From an uncultured Schwartzia sp. (lineage in GTDB: Bacteria; Bacillota; Negativicutes; Selenomonadales; Selenomonadaceae), in contig CAJPQU010000022.1 of the NCBI GenBank assembly GCA_905372875.1, forward strand, positions 1 to 17,980: DNA of 17,980 nucleotides, given 5' to 3'. The position numbers were made by a program, and so were the translations under genes. Every line of letters begins with the position of its first letter. Position 1 is the first letter of the stretch. Positions 1-8,069 of the stretch are shown here, piece after piece. Below the pieces are notes generated by a model. It ran no database searches. It had not been told where the DNA came from and was given only the letters and a program-made list of their open reading frames with translations.

Positions 1-3000
1 TCCAACCGGTGTGACGTGTAACGCAAAAGCTGACGCATTTCATCCAAAGTTTTTACACTCTGACGGGATGCCGCCGACAAACTGCCATCTTTTTTAAAGG
101 AAACCTTGATGAAACGATTTTCGGCGTCAATGCCCCGCACCACCGCCTCATCGTCCAGCAGCCACCCGGCCATTCTGAGCTTTTTCCAAAGAGTCACACA
201 GGCGTCCGATTGCGTAAAACCGGCGGTTTTCCCCTCCTGTACCGGATTTTTCAGGAGACAGTAGAGCATGCCGGCGGGTTTTTGCTCCGCCGTCTTCCCC
301 TTGAGAAGGCGTGCCGCCGCCAGCACATACGTCAAAAGCTGCAGCCGCAGGCCGTAATATACTTCGTCCAAGGAAAGATCAGCGTAGCCCGATTTATAAT
401 CAATGATAAGAAAATAGAGCGGGCCTTCTGGATCCAGCCGTCCTACGTCCACCCGATCGATCTGCCCTATGACATCCAACGTGCAGCCGTCCGCTAAAGG
501 ATAATGTACCAAAGAACCCACAGGAGAATTTTCTCCGAAACCGATCTCAAAGAAGCGGGGATGAAAGGCGCTCTTGGCGTCGTAAGCGATGAGGCGGGAA
601 AGGGAACTTTCCGCCGTCTGAGCGATCCGTCGCTGTAAGTTCTGATACTGCGCCGTACTCAACAAGATCTCATTCTGCACCCCAGGGGCTTCCTCTGCCA
701 TGATAGCGGCACAGATGGCATGCCGCTCCGCCTCTCCCACCTCACCCCAGCGACGGTTTTCTGCCTGCATACGCTCCCCGAAGCGGCGCATCACGTCGTG
801 GAGAAGCGTACCAAAATCCGGGGCGGCAAATTGACGAACTGGCCGTTCCGTTAAACGCAGCCCGTACTGGGCAAAGTGTCGGAAGGGGCAGGCATAGAAA
901 TTTTCAAACCGCGTGACGCTGCCCGTGAGGCGCTTATGGCGAAGGTAGAGACGACGCGCCAAGGCGGGAGGCAGGGACGTCTCCGCTGTCTCGGGGAAGC
1001 GGCCCAACAGGATATTTTCCAACTGCTCCCGGGCGTTCCCGAGTGCCCAGTTATACACTGAAGCCCAGTCGGGGATATCCTCTCCCTCGTAGGCGCGCAT
1101 AGCCGGGGCCAGACGTGACACCGCCCGCTCCCCCGCGGTGAAGCGAAACTCGTCGCGATTTTCCGCCCCTTCAAGGGCGATGGTTTCCACCTCTACCGGC
1201 AAAATGTCCAAGATGCGCGCGACCAAAGGCGCACGGATGAGGCCGTTTCCCTCGCTGTCCGCCAGCGCATAGGAGACCCAAAGGTAATCCCTGGCCTCAG
1301 TAAATCCGTGGTAGAGGAGATAACTCTCCCCGTAGCTTTCGTCTTCTCCCGGAGAAAGTGTCAAGGACACGCGATCCCCCGCTCGGCGCAGACGCGCTCG
1401 ATCCGCATCCGAGATCAGGCCCTTGTCTGGGACACGCCGGGGCATGACCCCTTCATTGGCCCCCAAAATAAAGATAGCCGCACTGTTGTTCAGGCTGTTT
1501 TGATCAAAAGACGCGATGGTCACCGCATCTAAAGTCGGCGGAATGAGGGCAATCTCCAGTGCGTCCAGTCCGTCCCCCAAGACAGCGGCATACTCCTCCA
1601 GGGCCATCTTTTCTCCGCCGCTCACCGTCACCATCTGATCGAAAAGTTCCGTCACCGCCTCCCAGATCATCCGATGCTCCTTCGCTTCCTCCAGTCGCCC
1701 CTCTACTTCCGCCTCTTGGCTCCAAGCCCGCAACGATTCCGCGGCACCAATATCCGTCAAAAAAGCGAAGACAGCCTCCGTGAGGCCGCGGACATCCTCA
1801 GCCGTCGAAAGGGCTGCACTGAGGCGAAGCAGCGGCGCACCTAATTTTTGCCGGGCTTCATTCACTCGCGCCAACCGCTCCGCTGCCTCCGCCTCGCTCA
1901 CTTTCACCGACCGGCGTCGGTAGGGCCATTCCTTCTCCCAGCTTTTCTGTCCTCGAAGGCCAAATTCTAAAACATAATTTTCCAAAATATCCGATTCATC
2001 CCTGGATAGAGGAAGAAGATCCGTTTTCGACGCGCGAAAAACATCGTCGTAGCGCCAGCCCTCCGTCACCACCGCCAGCGCCGACCGCACGAGCTCCGCC
2101 AAGGGATGATGTACCCCCGCGCGCTTGGTGTCGCTGAAAAAAGGAATCCCGTAATCTGTCAGGGTAAACGTCAAAATCTGCCGATACGCCTCCGGAGCTC
2201 GCAGTAAAATGCCCACGTCCCGATAGCGCAGTCCTCTGTCGCGGCAGAGGCAAAGGATATCCGCAACCGCCGCCTCAATCTCCAACCGCCGCGTCGCTGC
2301 TTCCACCACCCGCACCCCAGCACCTTCCCCGCTCTTTTCCACGGGGAAAGCAAACAGACGCCCCTCCAACGCCCCGATCCCGGTGGCAGAAAATCGGCGC
2401 GGCGCTCCTAACGCCCGCACCGACCATTGTACCCCCGCCTCCTCAGCCAATTTTTGCAGCGCCGCTAAGGTTTTTTGCGCCCGGTAAAAAAGGAGCGAAG
2501 GCTGTCCCACGATTTGCGGATCCAAGGGCAAGGTAATGTGAACTCGTGCCGCCGTTTGGCAAATCGTCCGCAGCACCCGTTGTTCCAACGGATTAAAGAA
2601 AACGAACCCGTCCAGCCAAACCTCCGCCCCCGCAAAGAGGATAGAGCCGGGAATGGCCTCAGCCAAAAGCGCCATACGGTCTTCCGCGTCCTCGTAACGG
2701 TCCGCCGTCTCCTCCTGAAAGGTTCCGTAAAGGGCAGCGATATCCGTCAGTTTTTGCTGGAGATACCCCGGCCCCACGGCTTCCGCCGCTTCTCGCAGGG
2801 CCGCCGGCGTCCCGCCGTAACTTTTCAGCTCTTTGATGGCATCCGCCAGCGATGCCGTAAAGCCTCGCTGCTCCGCCGCCCGCGCCAGCACCGTAAGATC
2901 TCCTGCCCGTTCTGCAATAATCTTTTTCAGGATCAAGCGCTGCCCTACCGCCGTGAGCCTTGGCCGCGCCGCTCGCCCCATCTCTTGGCTCAGCCGCCAA

Positions 3001-3227
3001 GCCAGCCGCCGAAACCCAAAGACATGGCCCCGCATCGTCCCCCGGCCCGCCGTCCGCGCCGCTAACTTTCGCTCTGCCCTATACGTCATGTGTTCCGGGA
3101 CGATCAAAAGAAGCGCCGGACCAAGGGGCGTTTCCTCGATTCGCGCCGCCATCTCCCCCAGACATGTATATGTCTTGCCGCTGCCGGAGCGGCCTAAAAT
3201 GATATCCAATACCTTCCCCTGTCCCAC
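1..3227 (-). CDS. addB: ATP-dependent helicase/nuclease subunit B, AddB (3' end cut by left edge)
   Basis: The frame is open for 1075 codons from a GTG at 3227 to the left edge. AddB partners AddA in the Firmicutes RecBCD-like enzyme that processes double-strand breaks in the cytoplasm. A Walker A motif, GRSGSGKT, lies at residues 12-19, followed by the family-typical VPEHMTY. The C-terminal RecB-like nuclease domain is visible: FGTLLH (His810), GQID (Asp924) and DYKSG (Asp943, Lys945). Cys780 in ACPFRHF matches the first iron-sulfur cysteine of AddB; the other three would lie beyond the edge, where I expect about 80-100 more residues by comparison with the roughly 1166-residue Bacillus protein. 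GTG 3227 is chosen because AGGAGG (3234-3239) sits 6 bases upstream and Walker A then falls where it does in AddB. An in-frame ATG at 3254 has no ribosome site. addA is expected to the left. Confidence 0.95.
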   Translation of the reverse strand, partial: MGQGKVLDIILGRSGSGKTYTCLGEMAARIEETPLGPALLLIVPEHMTYRAERKLAARTAGRGTMRGHVFGFRRLAWRLSQEMGRAARPRLTAVGQRLILKKIIAERAGDLTVLARAAEQRGFTASLADAIKELKSYGGTPAALREAAEAVGPGYLQQKLTDIAALYGTFQEETADRYEDAEDRMALLAEAIPGSILFAGAEVWLDGFVFFNPLEQRVLRTICQTAARVHITLPLDPQIVGQPSLLFYRAQKTLAALQKLAEEAGVQWSVRALGAPRRFSATGIGALEGRLFAFPVEKSGEGAGVRVVEAATRRLEIEAAVADILCLCRDRGLRYRDVGILLRAPEAYRQILTFTLTDYGIPFFSDTKRAGVHHPLAELVRSALAVVTEGWRYDDVFRASKTDLLPLSRDESDILENYVLEFGLRGQKSWEKEWPYRRRSVKVSEAEAAERLARVNEARQKLGAPLLRLSAALSTAEDVRGLTEAVFAFLTDIGAAESLRAWSQEAEVEGRLEEAKEHRMIWEAVTELFDQMVTVSGGEKMALEEYAAVLGDGLDALEIALIPPTLDAVTIASFDQNSLNNSAAIFILGANEGVMPRRVPDKGLISDADRARLRRAGDRVSLTLSPGEDESYGESYLLYHGFTEARDYLWVSYALADSEGNGLIRAPLVARILDILPVEVETIALEGAENRDEFRFTAGERAVSRLAPAMRAYEGEDIPDWASVYNWALGNAREQLENILLGRFPETAETSLPPALARRLYLRHKRLTGSVTRFENFYACPFRHFAQYGLRLTERPVRQFAAPDFGTLLHDVMRRFGERMQAENRRWGEVGEAERHAICAAIMAEEAPGVQNEILLSTAQYQNLQRRIAQTAESSLSRLIAYDAKSAFHPRFFEIGFGENSPVGSLVHYPLADGCTLDVIGQIDRVDVGRLDPEGPLYFLIIDYKSGYADLSLDEVYYGLRLQLLTYVLAAARLLKGKTAEQKPAGMLYCLLKNPVQEGKTAGFTQSDACVTLWKKLRMAGWLLDDEAVVRGIDAENRFIKVSFKKDGSLSAASRQSVKTLDEMRQLLRYTSHRL

Positions 3228-3482
3228 GGTTTTCCTCCTGCCGCTGCCCGCCATTGTTATTCGTGCGACGCTATCTTCCTCACGGAAAATCCCTCACCTG
3301 AAAAAACATCCCTCATTCATGTGCGCTTCATTAATATTCGCGCCCGTCCCCCTTTTTCCCTGCCTCTCGCCAAAGTAGAAACCCATGCGTCCCCAACGGC
3401 TTCACCTCATTCCTAAATACCAACCTTACGTCAAATACGGTATGATCAGATCAATAAAGAATGATTTTACAACAAATGTACC
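3228..3482. other. Spacer between addB and the TRAP operon
   Basis: This is the upstream part of the 357-base gap between the divergent addB and TRAP permease genes. It becomes AT-rich towards the right. I see no convincing sigma-70 promoter for addB. A small perfect palindrome, TGATCAGATCA, lies at 3443-3453, about 30 bases upstream of the TRAP promoter. It could be an operator, but nothing else supports that. No gene is seen here. Confidence 0.5.
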
Positions 3483-3511
3483 TTGCCTAAGAATATCTAT
3501 CATGTTAAAAT
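3483..3511 (+). promoter_or_regulatory. Sigma-70-type promoter of the TRAP transporter genes
   Basis: The -35 box is TTGCCT (3483-3488) and the -10 box is TAAAAT (3506-3511), with a 17-base spacer. An extended -10 TG at 3503-3504 is correctly placed one base before the -10 box. Transcription would start near 3518, leaving a leader of roughly 67 bases before the ATG at 3585. Confidence 0.6.
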
Positions 3512-3528
3512 AGCAAGAAAATGTAAAT

Positions 3529-3555
3529 CTGCCGTCTTCTACACGGCAGGTTTTT
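3529..3555 (+). terminator. Terminator-like hairpin in the TRAP leader (possible attenuator)
   Basis: CTGCCGT (3529-3535) pairs perfectly with ACGGCAG (3543-3549) across a 7-base loop, followed by G and five T. This is the shape of an intrinsic terminator. It lies downstream of the predicted promoter and upstream of the start codon, so it may act as an attenuator. The alternative is a terminator for transcription arriving from the left, although no plus-strand gene is seen there. Confidence 0.5.
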
Positions 3556-3584
3556 ATGTATGAAGAGGAGAGACGATCGTCATT

Positions 3585-5570
3585 ATGAACCAACCGTCTA
3601 CCGCAGACGCGGATACGATCACGCAGGAGAAGGCGCAAGCGCTCTTGGAGGAGAACGAAGCCGAGTCGCGTCTGCGTACTTACCCCGGCTTCATGGGGCG
3701 AATCATTGCCGTCCTCCTCGTCCTTTGGACGGGCTTTCAGCTTTATTACACCACCCTCGGTGCCATTAGTGCTGTCAATCTCCGGGCATTTCACTGCATT
3801 TTCCTGCTCCTCTTCACCTTTCTCCTCTTCCCCGCCTATCGCCGGGAAAAACGGATCCGCACCCTGCCCTCTCTCTGGGATATGGCGCTTATCGCCGTTT
3901 CCACGGGAAGCCTCCTCTATTTGGTGATGAACTACACCCGGATCGCCCAGCAGGGCGGCCGGGTAACGTCCTTTGAGTTAGGCATCGCCGCCGCCGCTTT
4001 ATTCTGTATCTTTGAAGCGGCCCGGCGGGCTTCGGGAAATTTGACCCTGCTCGCCCTTCTTTTTCTCGCTTACAACTGGTTCGGTGAATACCTTCCCGGC
4101 TACTTGGGGCACAACGGCTTCACCTTAAAGCGTGTGCTGATCACGCAGTTCTGGGGTACGCAGGGCGTCCTCGGAACGGGCATCGGCGTTTCCGCCACCT
4201 ACATTTTTCTTTTTGTCCTCTTTGGAGCCTTTTTAAAACACAGCGGGTTTTCCAAGTTCATCAATGATTTCTCTCTGACTTTGGTGGGACAAACCTCCGG
4301 CGGCCCGGCAAAGGTGGCAGTGGTAGCCTCGGCGCTCTTAGGGATGATCAATGGCTCCGCCATCGCCAATGTAGCCACCACCGGCACCATCACCATCCCC
4401 CTGATGAAGCGCACTGGCTACAAAAAGGAATTTGCTGGTGCAGTGGAAGCAGTGGCCTCCACCGGCGGCCAATTCTGCCCACCCATCATGGGAGCCGTTG
4501 GGTTCGTCATGGCTGAATTTCTAAACCTTTCCTACACGCAGGTCATGTTGGCGGCCATCGTCCCTGCTCTTCTCTATTATGTGGGGCTCCTCGTCGCTGT
4601 CCACTTGGAGGCTAAGCGCTTAGGGCTGTCGGGACTCTCCCGGGAGAATATCCCGGACGCCATAGTGGTTCTCCGTGAGCAAGGGCATCTCATTTTGCCG
4701 CTCGTTTCCTTGATTGGCATGATGTTTTATGGCTTTACCCCCCTCTATGCGGCAGTGTTGTCCATCTTCGTCACGGTGATCGCCAGTTGGCTGCGAAAAG
4801 AGACCCACATGACCCCGACCATTATTTTAGAAGCTATGGTAGAAGGATCCAAGAGTGCTATCTCCGTTGGCGTCTGCTGCGTCATCATCGGCGTCATCAT
4901 CGGCACCGTCACTCTCACCAGCATGGGCCTCAACATGGGATACCTGATCCTCTCTCTCGTGGATAACGGCAGCATTTATCTCACCGGACTTTTAGTAATG
5001 ATCATGTCCTCCATTTTAGGCATGGGCGTCCCCGGCGTTGCCGCCTACGTCATCGTTCAGGCCGTAGCGGTTCCCGTCCTCATCAAAGCAGGTGCCCTCC
5101 CCATCGTCGCCCATCTTTTCTGCCTCATCTATGCCTGCCTGTCCAATATCACGCCACCCGTAGCCATGAGTGCCTATGTCGCGGCGGGCATCGCCGGTTC
5201 CGATCAGACGAAAACGGGATTATGGGCGGTGCGCCTTGGCCTTATCGGCTTTCTCATCCCCTTTTTCTTTCTTGACAATCCCATTCTGCTCATCGGCGTC
5301 ACCCCGGAAGCTAATCTCAGCGCAATGCTCTGGGCCATCGCTACCGCTTTAGTGGGCACAGCGTCCCTGGTCATGGGACTGGAAGGCTGGATTCTCCTCC
5401 GCGCTTCTATGCTTGAGCGGCTGATTCTCATCAGCTCAGCCCCCTTTCTCCTCCTTCCCGGCATGTACAGCGATGTGATCGGGATCGGCGGTTTGGCGGG
5501 GGTTCTCCTCTATCAGCTTTTCCAGCATCACCGAGCCTCTCCCGAAGTTAGCAAAGGAAACATCGACTGA
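3585..5570 (+). CDS. TRAP transporter permease, fused 4TM/12TM (DctQ-DctM type, TAXI system)
   Basis: This 661-residue inner-membrane protein fuses the small and large membrane subunits of a TRAP transporter, which uses an ion gradient and a periplasmic binding protein to take up solutes. About 35 polar N-terminal residues precede the first hydrophobic segment. Family blocks are clear: GSAIANVATTGTITIPLM at residues 257-274, ASTGGQFCPPIMGA at 291-304, and a GMGVPG loop at 479-484, with ITPPVA further on. The last loop has Gly where many DctM proteins have Thr. AGGAG (3566-3570) lies 14 bases before the ATG, a long spacing; no better in-frame start is seen. The binding-protein gene follows after 65 bases, so the two probably form an operon. 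The substrate cannot be read from sequence; TAXI systems are mostly uncharacterised, and organic acids or amino acids are plausible. Confidence 0.92.
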   Translation: MNQPSTADADTITQEKAQALLEENEAESRLRTYPGFMGRIIAVLLVLWTGFQLYYTTLGAISAVNLRAFHCIFLLLFTFLLFPAYRREKRIRTLPSLWDMALIAVSTGSLLYLVMNYTRIAQQGGRVTSFELGIAAAALFCIFEAARRASGNLTLLALLFLAYNWFGEYLPGYLGHNGFTLKRVLITQFWGTQGVLGTGIGVSATYIFLFVLFGAFLKHSGFSKFINDFSLTLVGQTSGGPAKVAVVASALLGMINGSAIANVATTGTITIPLMKRTGYKKEFAGAVEAVASTGGQFCPPIMGAVGFVMAEFLNLSYTQVMLAAIVPALLYYVGLLVAVHLEAKRLGLSGLSRENIPDAIVVLREQGHLILPLVSLIGMMFYGFTPLYAAVLSIFVTVIASWLRKETHMTPTIILEAMVEGSKSAISVGVCCVIIGVIIGTVTLTSMGLNMGYLILSLVDNGSIYLTGLLVMIMSSILGMGVPGVAAYVIVQAVAVPVLIKAGALPIVAHLFCLIYACLSNITPPVAMSAYVAAGIAGSDQTKTGLWAVRLGLIGFLIPFFFLDNPILLIGVTPEANLSAMLWAIATALVGTASLVMGLEGWILLRASMLERLILISSAPFLLLPGMYSDVIGIGGLAGVLLYQLFQHHRASPEVSKGNID

Positions 5571-5635
5571 CCTTTCGTCTCTGTTTGCGGCATTCCCCTG
5601 GACCATAAAATTTCATTATTTAAGGAGGAATTTCC

Positions 5636-6649
5636 ATGTATCTCTCATCCCTGAGACGTACCCTGTCCGTTTCTCTCGCTGCGCTGGCCATCGCCGGAAC
5701 ATTAGCGGGCTGCGGCGGCGAAAAAAAAGCGATCCAAGGACCGGAAAAGCCCACCGCCGGTCAGACCGTCAAGATTAATTTCCCTACCGCCTCCGCCTCC
5801 GGCGCCCTCTACGCTGTGGGGGCTGCCATCACTAACCTCTGGAACCAACATATCCCCGGTGTAAGTGCCGCCAGTCAAGCTTCAGCGGGGGGCATCGCCA
5901 ACCTCAGTATGGTCGCTGACGGCGAAGCGCAGGTCTCCATCGCTATCAGCAGTAACTGTTTTCAGGCACTGAACGGCACCGACAGTTTTACGGATCATCC
6001 TTTCAAGGAATTGAAGGCCATCGGCGGTCTCTACATGAACCCCAATCAAGTGGTAGTGACGAACGCCTCCGGCATCCAATCCCTCGCTGAGGTCAAAGGA
6101 AAGCATTTTGCTGTGGCATCTGCCGGATCCAGCGTCTATAACGAATGCAGTACTCATTTCACCGCCGCCGGATTAAACTTCCCGGAAGATATAAAATGCG
6201 AGTATATCACCTTCACGGATGCCGCCGATATGCTTCAAAACGGCAGCGTCGACGGCGCATGGATCATGTCCGGCGCTCCGGCTTCCGCCGTATCCCAGGC
6301 GCTTACCTCCGGCTGCCGCCTCCTCAACATTGACGACACTCTGCTGAGGGCGCTGAAGGAAAAATATCCTTGGTACGCCTCCTACACTATCCCCAAAGGT
6401 ACCTATCCGAATCAGGAAACCGACATCCAGACTTCGGCTATTAAAATGGTCATGTTCACCCGCGCCGACATGCCCGAAGACACGGTATACCAGCTCACCA
6501 AGACCTTCTGGGAACACATCGACGAATTGGGACAATCCCAAAAGAATCTCAAAGGTCTGAAACCCGCCGACGCCGTCAAAGACATTGCCAATCTTCCCCT
6601 CCATCCCGGTGCGGAGAAATACTATAAAGAAATCGGCGTTCTGAAATGA
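5636..6649 (+). CDS. TAXI-family TRAP transporter solute-binding lipoprotein
   Basis: This 337-residue protein would capture the solute outside the inner membrane and deliver it to the fused permease encoded just upstream. A basic N-terminus and hydrophobic stretch lead to a lipobox, LAGC, with the lipidated cysteine at residue 26, so it is predicted to be anchored to the membrane. After a short linker the mature part has the TAXI opening pattern ASASGALYAVGAAI, then GGIANLSMVADGEAQVSIA, which resembles the ligand-binding start of this family. The length is normal for the family. The start is well supported by AAGGAGG ending about 8 bases before the ATG. A strong hairpin after the stop closes the unit. 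Substrate unknown. Confidence 0.92.
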   Translation: MYLSSLRRTLSVSLAALAIAGTLAGCGGEKKAIQGPEKPTAGQTVKINFPTASASGALYAVGAAITNLWNQHIPGVSAASQASAGGIANLSMVADGEAQVSIAISSNCFQALNGTDSFTDHPFKELKAIGGLYMNPNQVVVTNASGIQSLAEVKGKHFAVASAGSSVYNECSTHFTAAGLNFPEDIKCEYITFTDAADMLQNGSVDGAWIMSGAPASAVSQALTSGCRLLNIDDTLLRALKEKYPWYASYTIPKGTYPNQETDIQTSAIKMVMFTRADMPEDTVYQLTKTFWEHIDELGQSQKNLKGLKPADAVKDIANLPLHPGAEKYYKEIGVLK

Positions 6650-6660
6650 ACCGTTGACAA

Positions 6661-6699
6661 AAATAGCCCTGACCATCAGTATTGCGGTCAGGGTTATTT
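6661..6699. terminator. Bidirectional terminator between TAXI gene and DMT permease
   Basis: Bases 6661-6674 pair with 6686-6699 (14 bp with one G-T pair; core CCCTGACC/GGTCAGGG) around an 11-base loop. The stem ends in A-rich and T-rich arms, so it can work in both directions. It lies 11 bases after the TAXI stop and between convergent genes. Confidence 0.8.
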
Positions 6700-6760
6700 G
6701 CTGTCTATACAGAAGTAGTATTTTCCCCACCGGCCTAATTCATAGGTGGAACAGAACGTA

Positions 6761-7699
6761 TCAGGCTTTCGATCCGGCGTGGGATGGGATGGCAAGAACC
6801 GCATCGGGAACCCCGTCCGTGGGTTCTGCCTGGCGCACGCGGTGGGTACTGACGTGACCTTTATCCTTCGGCTGGCATACCATAAGCTGGATGGAGCCGG
6901 CGATAATGCAGGCGCCGCCGAAGCAGGAGGCCATGGTCAGTACTTCGTCCCAAAGCATCCAGCCGAACCAGATGTGAAAGAGAATCTCCGTGTACATGAG
7001 AAAGGAGACGAGGATGGAGTTAATATGCTGGAACGCCCAGGTCATGAGCATTTGAGCGGCCAAGGCACACAATCCCATGCCGCCGATCCAGAGCCACTGG
7101 ATCCCCTCCGGCCAGACGAATTTCTCCATCAACGCCGCACCGATGAGGATACTGAAGATCTGAAAATAGAACACGATCTCCGTCCCCCGCTTTATGCCCT
7201 TTTCCGCCAATCGGCTGATGACGATATAGGCTGCCGCCGAGCAGAAGCCCCCTGCGATGCCGTAGAGTGCGTAAATATTGAAAGAACTGAATTTCCATAT
7301 CTGCACCACCAGCAACGTTCCCAAGGTAATGAAGAGAAGTCCGGGAATGGCCTGCCGGGGTAAGCGTTCCGATAAAAAGAAGGGGGATAATAGGCACATG
7401 AAAAAGGCTGAAAGCTGTGCCAAAATCTGGGAATCCCCCAAGGTCAGCCCGCGAATGGAGAGGAAAAAGAAAAACAGCCCGCAGCTCCCGAAGAAGCCGC
7501 GCAGGGAGAGGAGCTGCCAATGTTCCCCGGTGAAGAAGCGCTCGCGAGTTTCCCGGCAGAGAAGGGGGATGAAAAAAAGCCCCACGATTCCTCGGAAAAA
7601 AGTCAGTTCGCTGGAAGCAATCTCCGGCAGCGCCTTGACGAACACATCCATAAAAGTAAAGGAGAGTGACGCGCCGATGGCGGCGAAAATGCCTTTCAT
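6761..7699 (-). CDS. DMT-superfamily permease (EamA domains)
   Basis: A 312-residue membrane protein of about ten hydrophobic segments with two EamA halves. The first half ends in a typical SERLPRQ...PGLLFITLG block and the second in DEVLTMASCFGGACIIAG. The family exports or imports small metabolites such as amino acids or drugs; the substrate is not readable. The C-terminal tail of about 30 residues is polar. The start is uncertain. ATG 7699 begins exactly where the EamA fold begins and gives normal family length, with AGGAGG about 15 bases upstream (long). The frame stays open to a GTG at 7792 (343 residues), with other in-frame ATGs at 7753 and 7738, but none has a good ribosome site and the extra residues are not membrane-like. 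It is convergent with the TAXI gene and has its own promoter. Confidence 0.88.
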   Translation of the reverse strand: MKGIFAAIGASLSFTFMDVFVKALPEIASSELTFFRGIVGLFFIPLLCRETRERFFTGEHWQLLSLRGFFGSCGLFFFFLSIRGLTLGDSQILAQLSAFFMCLLSPFFLSERLPRQAIPGLLFITLGTLLVVQIWKFSSFNIYALYGIAGGFCSAAAYIVISRLAEKGIKRGTEIVFYFQIFSILIGAALMEKFVWPEGIQWLWIGGMGLCALAAQMLMTWAFQHINSILVSFLMYTEILFHIWFGWMLWDEVLTMASCFGGACIIAGSIQLMVCQPKDKGHVSTHRVRQAEPTDGVPDAVLAIPSHAGSKA

Positions 7700-7815
7700 G
7701 AGCCCCGACTCGTTCCTCCTGGCCGATGACAATGCCATCTTGAGACGCACCATCGGTTCATAGGCAATATTTGTCTGATACAATGTATCCACCCCCGGGG
7801 GATATTTCTGTCCTC

Positions 7816-7844
7816 ATCATAACCCCATGCAGGGGATAAGTCAA
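7816..7844 (-). promoter_or_regulatory. Sigma-70-type promoter of the DMT permease
   Basis: On the minus strand, TTGACT (7844-7839) and TATGAT (7821-7816) are separated by exactly 17 bases. Transcription would start near 7809, giving a leader of about 110 bases if ATG 7699 is the start. The spacer contains a small CCCC/GGGG dyad, and a CCCCCGGGGG palindrome (7792-7801) lies at the start of the transcript. Confidence 0.6.
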
Positions 7845-7938
7845 TCCTTTTTCCCCAACCATAATGGCTAACCAGCCCCCCTTACTTCGCTACTCACCAA
7901 AAAGCTGTAGCCTCACGGGCCAGACAGGCCAACCTCAT

Positions 7939-7967
7939 TTTACGAAGCTGGGCAAACTTGCTATAAT
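7939..7967 (+). promoter_or_regulatory. Sigma-70-type promoter of the U32-family gene
   Basis: The -35 box is TTTACG (7939-7944) and the -10 box is a perfect TATAAT (7962-7967), with a 17-base spacer and an extended -10 TG at 7959-7960. Transcription would start near 7974, so the palindromic repeat beginning at 7979 would be the very 5' end of the mRNA. Confidence 0.7.
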
Positions 7968-7978
7968 GAGAATGTTTA

Positions 7979-8038
7979 GGAAACGCTGATAATTTAACAC
8001 CGACATCTTGGGGCAGATTCCATTTTATCAGCACTTCC
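7979..8038 (+). repeat. MITE-like palindromic repeat, copy 1
   Basis: A 60-base element with imperfect inverted ends: GGAAACGCTGATAA on the left and TTATCAGCACTTCC on the right (12 of 14 pairs). It is flanked on both sides by TTTA (7975-7978 and 8039-8042), which looks like a 4-base target duplication. A second copy with nearly the same ends lies at 13835-13893. This copy sits between the promoter and the ribosome site of the U32-family gene and would form a hairpin in its leader RNA. Confidence 0.7.
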
Positions 8039-8069
8039 TTTACGAAAAGACTAAAGGAGCGGCTGCGTA

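Noticed and set aside
3227..3254. ATG 3254 as the addB start
   Set aside because: It has no ribosome site and would place AGGAGG inside the gene. GTG 3227 has the ribosome site and fits the family start.
2475..3378. Plus-strand open frames of about 180-196 codons opposite addB
   Set aside because: They are rich in Arg, Pro and Ser, overlap each other and lie opposite a strongly conserved AddB sequence.
3315..3386. A 24-codon minus-strand frame upstream of addB
   Set aside because: Too short, only a weak GGGG before the ATG, and nothing suggests a function.
3443..3453. Palindrome TGATCAGATCA as an operator for the TRAP genes
   Set aside because: Eleven bases occur by chance often enough, and no second copy or regulator is visible in the window. 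Mentioned only in the spacer entry.
6173..6730. A 185-codon minus-strand frame opposite the TAXI protein gene
   Set aside because: It crosses the terminator hairpin, has no recognisable domain, and the opposite strand encodes a well-supported lipoprotein.
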